A program made the position numbers and the translations under genes. A stretch of 64,000 nucleotides of DNA. Origin: Xiphias gladius (Eukaryota > Chordata > Actinopteri > Istiophoriformes > Xiphiidae). The stretch lies in NCBI RefSeq assembly GCF_016859285.1, contig NC_053405.1:629260-693259 (forward strand), given 5' to 3'. The notes below the pieces were generated by a model, which saw only the letters and a program-made list of their open reading frames with translations, was not told the DNA's origin and made no database searches. Positions 39,557 to 48,565 of the stretch are shown here, in pieces; within the stretch, counting starts at the first letter, position 1, and each line of letters starts with the position of its first letter.

Positions 39557-41794
39557 AAGTCTTAGATACAGATCCACTGGTCTCCTTAGGCCGATTAAAA
39601 ACAAAAACACACTGAAACTTTCCTGTAGGAAATGAAACGTACATTAACCATGAAAACACGTCAGACGGTAAAACCGCACGCCTCCACCAACGCTGCACGA
39701 GTGTCTGAATTAGTTACAGAGGAAAATGCTTGGATGCAAGGTGGAGCTGCTCCAACATCCACGCTGGTGAATTCTGGGGAATGGAAAGGGAGTAGCACCA
39801 CCTACTGGTCCAATGCATCTGTAATCCAGAAATGGGCGACAATTTGCACTGGCTTCAGGGTTTATAGTAGAAGTCGTGTCGGGCAGGCCACTATTTTACA
39901 AGAATTTGGTAACTAGTTAAACCAGCAGATTTATATGGAGTCGGTCATTAAATTAATCCGTAAACAGCTGAATGCTGTGGATCGTCGCTTTTTATTCTTT
40001 GAACCTTATTATTAATTTAAGTCAAATCGCTCCAGTTTTTCCCTCAGTGTCTCGACTCTGTGACGGATTTAAGACTGTACCTTAAAAATGTAAAAGCTGT
40101 AGAACAAACAAAAACCCCATCTTCAGTTGAACTTACTGTGACGGGCATTTTCCTAAAATAATAACGTCATATTTTCTGATTAACATACTGTCTTTTCTGT
40201 CTCTCGTTTATCTCTTTGAGAAGCACTTAAAATGTTGTTTTGGAAAAGGGCAGAACAAATAAAGTTTGACGGACTTGCAACGCTTGGAAAAAGTCCTTTG
40301 GACATTTATTGTGACATTCAGAGAACAGGATGATCAGTATGTGATTGGTTGTTTTTCTATTGGCAGCAGACGAGTCCAGTACAGTGTTGACTGTGGTTAT
40401 TTTCTCGCTCCCTGATTCGTCTATAGACTCACACGCGTGTGTTCATTTCAAACTGCTCGACACGCCCATATACTCACACGTGTTCAAAGAGCTCGTTTGA
40501 TTCAACCGTTCAGGTTTACCGGCGTCACGAAGCTGACTCGCCTTTAACCGGGTTGTATCACCATGGTAACACGTGCTGCTCTGGAGCGGGTGAACGTCAG
40601 GGGATCAAAACCAAACAGGATCCTGACGGGGACAAAAGAGTTCAAGAAGGCGACAGATGATATTTTTATAGATCGGTAGAAACGTGGTGCCGTGGCGGAC
40701 TTTCCAGGTGTCCACTCTGGCTTTAAAACAAACAGTGGGAGAGTTTATCACTGAATAAACTCATAAAGAGGATAAGAGCTGCATTGTAATGAAGATTCTC
40801 TGATTCCATCACTGCAGCCCAGAACAGCAGGATGATACGTGGAGATAAAAACCAAACCCTCTGTTGTCTTTGATTAGAAAGATTAGACTCACACTGATAA
40901 ATGTCCCCAGGAGTACAAATGCAACACTTGGCTTTTCTCCTCCTCCTGCTTCGGCAGCAGAAACAGTCTAATGTTACTTTGCTTGTTCATCTGCATCACG
41001 TGTTACAAAACAGTTTGTTCATCATCAGACAAAAAAAGCAAAGACTATTCGCTCTGCACTAAAGACGCTGAATAATTCACACACTCTTTTACAGGCTTAA
41101 TTTAGCATTCGGAAACGACTTCTCGTGTTTCCGCAGCTTCTTATCCCGTTGCAGTTCTGGGATCGTATTGTTTACACTTCACCTCGTTGGAGGGAACTTT
41201 ACCTGCAGGTTTCAGTGTTTCATCTCGTATCGCAGCTGATCAGCAACCGCAGATTTACCAGCTGATCCAGAGACGACCAGACGCAGTTTAACTGGCTCCC
41301 TGGACTGAAGCAGGTCCTCGGAGGCGGACTCCCCCAGGAAAGAACGGGTAGGTAGGAACAGCGCTGAAGAAAGGGCGTCGTCGGAGGCCCTTCAACAACA
41401 GGCTCTGCTGTTTTCCTCATTTCTATAATTTATGTCTTCTAGCAAATAATCACCAATGATGAAATGTGTTCTCGTGCTTTCTATAACAAGCCTAAATTCC
41501 TCAATAATCACCTTCCACTTCTTTGGCAGAGACCTGATACTTCATTATGATCAGATCTGCGTCCTTTTAGGAAAAATGACCTGAAAAAATAAAAGCAGCC
41601 AAACGTTTTAGTTTTGATTTTAAAACCAGAACATACAGTGGAGTTGGGAACTTTTTCAGCCCTGAGTAGTGTCTGCAGGTCTGCAGGTCTTCCTCACAAG
41701 CTGCAAGCAGACCAGCGGTGGTGGAAGGAGTTCGCAGATCGTCTGCTTCATAAAAGGTACGGAAATCACGCTCCACAAATACTGTTACAAGTAC

Positions 41795-41882
41795 GAGCGT
41801 TACTCGAGCATGTGAGTGTATTCCGCTCTTTTTACTGTAGTAGGCGACTCTACTTGAGTAAATGTACTTAGTTACTGTCCCC
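41795..41882 (-). repeat. Fragment of the 'ACTTGAGTA' dispersed repeat, reverse copy
   Basis: Contains TACTTGAGTAAATGTACTTA and GTTACTGTCC, the reverse complement of the start of the copy at 33,855. Confidence 0.65.
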
Positions 41883-43470
41883 CCCTGCGCCGGGCTCGGC
41901 CTCCTGCACGGGAAAACACACGAAATGGAGACAGTGAAGCCAGAGGAGCCGGAAACACAGCGGACCAATCAGACGTGAGTCAAACATCGACAGGACTCAC
42001 CGAGCCGACGACCAACACCAGAGGCGGGCGACACCTGCCCACCTGCCCACACACACAATTCACAGATAAGCTTACGGGCAGTTTGTTGCTCAAGGGGAAG
42101 AAAAGTGGCTGTAATAGGGAAAAAAGCTGGATTTTCCCATAAAGATGAGGGAACGTGACCTCAAGCCCTCGGCCGCCGTTTATTCACATTCAAGCTCTGG
42201 CTCCTTCTGCCTTTTCTTCGTGGGACCCAAATGTCTTTTAATGCTAAAATCCTGCCACAGCCAGCACCCGTTGCCCAGCCGCCATTTTACCCGTGTGGCG
42301 TCAACGTTGTGGGCGTGGCCGAGAGTCAACCACTTTGAGACAACATCGAAGGGCGTTTGAGGTCCCTGAGCAGACGCACGTGTTCATTCGAATATCGAAT
42401 CACGTCACAGTCTTTTGACAGGACTTTTATTTTAAATCCATCAGCTGCAGGCAGCAGCATCATCATCACATCATCTGTCCGCTGGTCCCCGTTATCAGTC
42501 ACATGATCAGGTTCCTGTCTCTGTCCGTCCCGAGCCGCAGGTCATCCCATCGTCTGACGGTGTCCTCTCCACGTTTTATTTCCTTTAATATTTTCCATAG
42601 TGTCCTACGGTGATTTCTACAATCTCCATCGACAGGATGTCATGGTGAATCTGTTTGGGCAGGACGGTCTGACCCGGATTTAGACAGACCCTATAAGTAG
42701 ATAAAAGTTGGCCAGTTATTACAAATGTTGTGTTTCATGAAGTCACGTTGTCTCCCCACACGTTTCAAAATTAGAAAGCACAGTGTCATCTTTGGTTTTC
42801 TGGGAAATCCTGCTTCGAGCGCCGTCCCTCGCTCGCTGACGGTGGATCTGAACTGGGACAGTGTTTCCAGATAAAGTCGTGTTCACTGGTACAAAGGACT
42901 GATGAGGTGGCTCAGGACGTCCTGCTGGTCTACACGTAGCTCTCTGTCCCACTTCAACAGAGCAGCTGTCCCACTAAACCTGAAAACCCTGAAGGACAGA
43001 AAAAGAGAGTCCAGAATTTTTAACCTGTTAAAATCCATCGTCCCACCTGTGGGACGCTTTGGCCTTGGTAGGCCTCATTCAGGTGTGTTTTGGTCTGTAC
43101 TGGACTTTCTACAGTGTCTGAAAGCTCTAAGTCTCCTGATTGTGTCTGAGCAAAGCCTTTCAGGATCCTCGGGTCACTGCAGCAGCTGCTGCCTCAGAAC
43201 CGGTCCGGACTTGTGGCTCCAAACTGTTTCCACTACAACAGTTGTGAGTGAATATTAGTTGTTGCGCCCCGGACGCGTGACGGAGGAAGAGACGCCGGAA
43301 AGCACGACTCCTGCAGCGGGGGGAGGGAGAGGCGGTCCCTGGAACCCGCAGGTCCCTGGGGCGCTGCTTCCTGGGACCCCCGGTCCGTCTGAGTCTAATG
43401 GGACCGTCGTTATTAATGGGGTCTCCATGGAAACGACGCGTCACGACACACAGAGGGGGAGGCCGGTCGG

Positions 43471-43478
43471 GATAAAAG
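43471..43478 (+). promoter_or_regulatory. TATA-like box of the TAL/LYL-family bHLH gene
   Basis: GATAAAAG sits in a GC- and CpG-rich stretch (about 43,259-43,640) that contrasts with the AT-rich surroundings. It is about 150 bp upstream of a good splice donor (CCAG/GTGAGA at 43628/43629), so a start site near 43,500 would give a first exon of about 125 nt. This is inference from position and composition only. Confidence 0.4.
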
Positions 43479-43499
43479 AGGCGGCGGGACGCAGCCGAG

Positions 43500-43628
43500 G
43501 CGGACACAGGCTCCGCGGACCCCCGCCTGTCTGCCGCCCAGGAGCCGCTGAGCCAAACCCGCTTGATCCAGCAGAGTCCCCCGCTTCTGCCTGCATGAGA
43601 CCGCGCATCGCCGCCCCACCTTCGCCAG
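43500..43628 (+). other. lyl1: Probable non-coding first exon of the bHLH gene, with uORF start
   Basis: A CpG-rich segment ending in a strong donor (CCAG/GTGAGA). The frame that would join the next exon correctly for the bHLH protein has no ATG here and meets a TGA upstream, so this exon is probably 5' UTR. It contains an ATG at 43595-43597 that opens a short uORF, MRPRIAAPPSP, in another frame. The transcript start is a guess. Confidence 0.45.
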
Positions 43629-44091
43629 GTGAGAACAACACTGTGAACCACTCGGCGGGTTATTAGTCCTTAGTCCTTATTAGACCTGCTGGGACGGAGA
43701 GCTGGACGTCCTCCTCGGGAGCGGAGCGAAGGCCCAGGTGTTGTGGAGGGCGCTGACTTGTCTGCTGGCGGGAGAAGGCGGCTTCTCCCTCAGTAAAATG
43801 TCGGACTGTCAGCCGGTCTCAGGGACCTCTTGACGTGTCTGAGTTGGTCTCCTGCATTAGTTTACACACAACTGCAAACATGTCGAGGATGACACAGTCC
43901 TTCCATTGTGGATCTGGATGCTTCACCGTCCAACAGAACCAAAGCCTGGTTCTGTTGGTCATCTCCCCCAAGAAAAGCTCAGAAATACCGACCCAAAACA
44001 ATCCGGTCAGGGAGGATTTCAGATCCACCTGCTGCACAAAGACACTAGGTGGACTTGTCTGTTCCTGTAAGAACATACGCTGACTAACCCG

Positions 44092-44180
44092 TCTGTCTCT
44101 GTCTGTCTGTCTGTCTGTCTCTGTCTGTCTGTCTCTGTCTGTCTCTGTCTGTCTGTCTGTCTCTGTCCGTCTGTCTGCAG
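44092..44180 (+). repeat. CTGT tetranucleotide repeat at an intron 3' end
   Basis: Imperfect (CTGT)n with CTCTGT interruptions, running directly into the acceptor CTGTCTGCAG. It therefore serves as the pyrimidine-rich tract of the intron before the first coding exon of the bHLH gene. Confidence 0.9.
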
Positions 44181-44199
44181 TAAACCAGATCAGTGCATC

Positions 44200-44245
44200 A
44201 TGAAGACACCAAGAACGACTCCACATGTGATGAACCTCAGCGACG
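44200..44245 (+). CDS. lyl1: First coding exon of the bHLH gene
   Basis: The exon runs 44181-44245, with coding from the ATG at 44200. It encodes [15 protein letters not shown] and the first base of a Gly codon. The acceptor CTGTCTGCAG is preceded by a CTGT tetranucleotide repeat; the donor is GTAGGA. The end (NLSDG) aligns with the family's conserved position just before the bHLH exon. Confidence 0.7.
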
Positions 44246-45527
44246 GTAGGACAAGTTTACATTTTTAACTACGAGTTCACAGAGCAGGATGTAGAGTGTG
44301 AAGGGCGACAACACTATAGTTTTATTTTTATCTAATAGGTTTTCTTATTCTGTCTTGAAACTATGAAGTAATATTGACTTTTACAGTGGAATTTAAAAAA
44401 CAAATGTGAAGTTTTACTTTTCGTTCCCGTTGACCGAGTCTGTTGATGTCGAGCATCTTCCATCTCATAGTTTCTGTTTCATGATGTGTCAGTTAAAAGA
44501 ACTGAACCAAGTCCAAGCTGCAGAGCAGCGGCAGGACTGTTGTCCAGTTACTTCGGTCATTCACAGTAAAAGTCTGGAATCCTTCTGGTGGCACAGACCA
44601 GACTCCGTAGATGAAAACCCCCAATTAAACCGGTTCTGACGCGTCAGTTTTCTTTCCGCACGGTTAAAGCTTAAAAAGTAAGTTTCCCTGCTGCTTTAAA
44701 CACGTGAGTCAACTGAACTTGGGTGAAATAATTAGCTCAAAGTCAGTGGATGAGTTGTGATGTAAAATCCAAATTCACTGTGCTGGAGAAAACAAAAGAA
44801 ACAAGTTTCATAAACTTCAAGTTCAAGCAACAAATGACATTGTTTTTATTTAAAGGAAGAACCGGAATCGAACACTGCATGCTGGGAAATCTGCGAGTCA
44901 TGTTTCTTCTCAAACTTTATCTCACGAGTTCAGTGGAGATTTTATCAGTGCAAACAAGTAGAGCTGCTACCGACGTTGTTTCCACTATCGATTCCACTGC
45001 TGATCATTTTTTCAATTCATGTATTGATCCTTTTGTCTATAAAATGGTGAAAAATGTCCGTCAAAACTTCCCACAGACGGAGGTGTCGACAAAGACAACC
45101 AGAAAGTCTTCACGTTTTTCTCTTGACCTCAGCTGAGCCCCCTTTCCTCTCCTCAGGTTCTGGTCCCCAGGTCGTCCGGCGGATCTTCACCAACAGTCGG
45201 GAACGTTGGCGGCAGCAGAACGTTAACGGAGCGTTCGCCGAGCTGCGGCGGCTCATCCCCACCCACCCCCCCGACAGGAAGCTCAGCAAGAACGAGATCC
45301 TGCGCCTCGCCCTCAGGTACATCCACTTCCTGGACCGACTGCTGGAGGACCAGGACCTCAGGGGGGTCCCCCGGGGCCGCTTGGAGAGCCTGGAGCGGGC
45401 GGCGCTGTCACCAAACTCCAGCTGCGAGAGCTCGGTGGAGGGAGACGCAGACGGCCTGACGGAGGAGCAGGACTGCGGCGGTCTGGGTCACCTGCAGTAC
45501 CTTCGCCTGGCAACCCGCTACAGCTGA
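44200..45527 (+). CDS. lyl1: TAL1/LYL1-family bHLH transcription factor, two coding exons, 138 aa
   Basis: Class II tissue-specific bHLH factors of the TAL1/LYL1/TAL2 family pair with E proteins on E-boxes and control blood and endothelial development. The coding exons 44200-44245 and 45157-45527 join in phase (donor GTAGGA, acceptor CTCCTCAG). The bHLH is at residues about 22-78: basic region [20 protein letters not shown], loop [13 protein letters not shown], second helix [16 protein letters not shown]. The junction [11 protein letters not shown] matches the family's splice position just before the bHLH. The tail keeps a tal1-like LSPNSSC block near residues 99-105 and TEEQD near 117-121. 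DRKLSKNE and RLLxDQ, plus the efna2/fam174c neighbourhood, favour lyl1; the LSPNSSC tail is also tal1-like, so the symbol is tentative. At 138 aa it is far shorter than usual TAL1/LYL1, lacking their long N-terminus, and resembles TAL2 in size. A at -3 of the chosen ATG fits a good start context. Confidence 0.88.
45157..45527 (+). CDS. lyl1: bHLH exon of the TAL1/LYL1-family gene
   Basis: It encodes the whole bHLH domain and C-terminal tail and ends with TGA at 45525-45527. Base composition is strongly GC-rich with third-position C/G. The open frame continues upstream of the acceptor, but the acceptor CTCAG/GT and the family splice position place the exon start at 45157. Confidence 0.95.
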
Positions 45528-46030
45528 TCAGATCCAGCAGAGACCAGGAGGAAGAGTCCGGCTGATCCACCGTGTTGGCTCCAGAGGAGCACGTGCCGTA
45601 AATCCTCTTTTGCTGATTTTTTTTTCATGAAGTTCGGGTCAACACAAGAACATTTGCTGATGTAAAAGAAACAGAGGTCGTCGGACCCGGTGTGGTCCTT
45701 TAAAAAACAGGTATCGCCGTTCTGGACTGAGACCGAGCGGAGATCTGAGAGTTTGTGATATTCACATTTATCAATGGAGTCGTCGGTAATGAATGATTAG
45801 ACGTGTGTGATTGTGCGCCGTGTTTGACATGAAGTTCTGCGGGTCTGAGCAGAAAACTGTAGCCAGATTTAGTTTCTTTGATGTTAAAGGAACTTTTGGT
45901 GCTTTCATTGTTTCAGTCGTTTACTGTGATGTTTTGTAGAAATGTCTTTGTTGTACGCCGAGTATTTATATCTGAGCTGCACTAATGTATCTGTGAGAAC
46001 ACAGGTGAATAAAAATAAAAAAGTCATCCT
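45528..46030 (+). other. lyl1: 3' UTR of the bHLH gene with poly(A) signal
   Basis: About 500 nt after the stop. AATAAA is at 46008-46013, just after an ATTTATA motif near 45,965. The end is predicted about 15-25 nt after the signal. Confidence 0.7.
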
Positions 46031-46581
46031 GCGCTGACTGATGCCGGCCTGGTTTATTTTTAACATGTGGCTTTGCTCCTGTCTATCAACTGGTTTATTT
46101 TATTGAAATGAAAAACTGACGTCCTGCTGAAAACGCTGAGACAAACACAGCTTCATTTGTTTTTCCACTGCGCCCACATTAGTTCACTTTAATGATGCGT
46201 CCAAGCCATCGATGTGGTCTGCTGGAAAAGATGTGGTCTGCTGGATCAGTATCGGCAGAGACCGGGTTTCAGCCAGATGTGACCGATGCACGTTAAGCAC
46301 CTGGTGTTTTCTACTGCTGACACTACGCCTGCATGTGCTTCATAATAACCTTCCTGGACTCCCAGCAGCCTCCCTGGCGCTGACAGGTAGCGGAGGCGTT
46401 TATTCCATCGACATGTAAATCGAACGCCATCTCTCCAGTTCGCAGCTGTGGACGTGGCGGCGTCCTCTCGCTTCCTCGCTGCTTCTTTCTCTGGTGGTTT
46501 TGGTGAAGTGACGATGGCAGCCCCCTGTGATTTTTTGGTATCTGGTTTAGTTTATGTAGTTCATTTATTCGGGACTGTGAA

Positions 46582-46758
46582 ATCGCAGATTTCACGCACG
46601 ATGCCGACAGGAGGGTCACCAGGTCGGAGGGGGGCGTGGCCTGTCACTGTAACAAGCCAATGATGAGTGGGCGTGGAGCCCGTCGGACGGCCCCGGGAGA
46701 GACAGGAAGACTAACGGGTCCCGGAGGAGCGAGGGGGCGTGATTCAATTAGAGGGAGC
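46582..46758 (+). repeat. Left arm of a 177-bp inverted repeat
   Basis: From ATCGCAGATTTCACGCACGA to ATTCAATTAGAGGGAGC. It matches the reverse complement of 47,397-47,573 over its full length at roughly 90-95% by eye. Confidence 0.92.
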
Positions 46759-47396
46759 CGAGTGTGTGTGTGTGTGTGAGATGCTGCTTCCTCCTCCGTT
46801 CCCACCTCTGTCTTCACACTCACAGCTGCTTTATCTGATCACGGTGCCTGGACGGGTCTCTGTCCCCCTCAGTGGGTCAGGTTTCCTGCAGGCACATTTC
46901 TGAGTCTTCGGACTTGTTGGAAAGACGCACTAACGGGCCACACGACGTTTGTTACCGAGCCGCGAAGGAAACCTTACAGACGCCTGCTGCCGTCAGACTG
47001 CACGGCACGAATCTACAATATGTCGACCGCTCCACCGGCCTCTGTAGTGTGATGACAGCTGTGCCCTGAACATCTGGGCCAACACAGGTCTCTAGTCTGG
47101 TCTCCGGTGCCTGTTGGGGGCAGACTCAGAGTAGCTGCGAATATTGTGTTTTTGTAGCGTTCACCTCGTCTGGTCCACGTGGCGTCTGCGAGACCTTTGT
47201 CTATACACACACTGTTGATGCACTAACGACAAAGTCGTCTTAGAAATTTTGAGTGTCTGAGTGTGAGTGTGTGTCTGTGTGTGTGATGCTTCTTCCTCCT
47301 CAGTTCCCACCTCTGTGTCTTTCACACACTCAGCAGCTCTGGATTGTCTGAGCCGGCTTATCTGATCTGCTTCGATCTGCCAACAGCCTGAAAAGC

Positions 47397-47573
47397 GCTC
47401 CCTCTAATTGAATCACGCCCCCTCGCTCCTCCGGGACCCGTTACTGTTGTTGTCTCTCCCGGGGCCGTCCGATGGGCTCCACGCCCACTCATCATTGGCT
47501 TGTTACAGTGACAGGCCGCGCCCCCCTCCGACCTCGTAACCCTCCTGTCGGCATCGTGCGTGAAATCTGCGAT
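47397..47573 (-). repeat. Right arm of a 177-bp inverted repeat
   Basis: From GCTCCCTCTAATTGAATCAC to CGTGAAATCTGCGAT, equal in length to the left arm. The arms enclose 638 bp. Next to each arm on the inner side lies a second block (about 46,759-46,850 and 47,255-47,370) repeated in direct orientation. Confidence 0.92.
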
Positions 47574-48439
47574 CCTGACAGACCGTACTGTGGGAACGCA
47601 CCCTGCTGACTCTCACACAGGAGGAAGAAGAGGATGAAGAGGTTTTATGGTGCGGAGTCCCCCGGGGGTCATGTGACAGAGAACAATCTGTCCTGTCCGT
47701 CTTCTGTTTGGACTGTAGCAGCTTTTCTTAGCGTTGGTTTTTACTGTCCTTCCTTTCCCGCCAATGTCGTCAATGGAACATCTCTCCACATGTGACAGCG
47801 CTGCTCATCCATTGCACTTTGCTCCGCTCGAAACCGGCTGGACTTTACCGTCTTGGTCCTGGTTTTTTGTCTTTTTATTTACTGTGTTTGTTCTAATTAT
47901 TATATTATTGGACTTGACAAACCACCTTCAGGCTATAAGCGGGTTCCGACTGTCTGAGTTAGAGAAAATAAGGATTGTGTCGGTCCCAACTTGAGGCTCG
48001 TTGGTTTTATCTGTACACGTTTCTCCTCAGTCTTGAGAGAAGTTTTGGGTCCAGAGGATCCAGAGTCCCTGAGACCGGATCACGGTCGGTGGACCGCTGC
48101 AGGGCATCGGTCTCGTTGCGTCAGTGGTTTGTAAAAGCAGTGAGTTAAGTGCACGTTAAAAAACGGCCCAACGCCAGAAATACATGGGTCAAACTGGTTC
48201 CATTTCCATCTGGTGTAGAATTATCAGGTGAAACGATGAAGATTTGTTGGATCACAGCGTCAGCGAGGTCACGGTGTTTGATCAACAAGTCAATATCTCT
48301 CTATTTCATCCGTCTGTCCGTCCCGAGGTTTGCTCAGAAGATTTTATCCTGGTTTTTAAAAATTATGTTTGAATTATCTTTCAAGTTCAGTTTTTATTTA
48401 GTTTTAATTTCTTCGTTCTCACGTGACTGGAATTTGTTT

Positions 48440-48565
48440 GATCTGTTTCATCAGTAAATCCAATGGTTTTATAATTTGTTGATTTTAATTTGCCACCTTG
48501 TGTGAATCACTTTGTAACCTGGGTTTTGGAAAGTGTTCTATGAATACCGATTCTTATTATTCCTA
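48440..48565 (+). mobile_element. Possible LINE 3' tail
   Basis: GTGAATCACTTTGTAACCTG then GGAAAGTGTTCTATGAATAC and a TTATTATT end, resembling the 3' ends of fish LINEs (CACTTTG...AAGTGCTATA...TTATTATT). A similar piece is at 53,090-53,170 (GCACTTGGTAAACTGAGTTT, AAAGTGTTCTAC, then TTATTGTTGTTG). No coding part recognised. Confidence 0.5.

Larger units (their letters stand above)
37367..43258. other. Intergenic stretch with hAT and dispersed repeat fragments
   Basis: Apart from the hAT remnant and the repeat at 41.8 kb, only short chance frames are present. The 25-base block CAGCCCTGAGTAGTGTCTGC (41,658) also occurs at 20,399, which hints at another dispersed repeat. Confidence 0.55.

Noticed and set aside
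43259..43666. 135-codon + frame over the CpG-rich region before the bHLH gene
   Set aside because: Starts with TTG, overlaps the likely promoter, and joins the bHLH exon out of frame. Compositional.
45110..45570. Minus-strand frames opposite the bHLH exon
   Set aside because: Shadows of the GC-rich coding exon.
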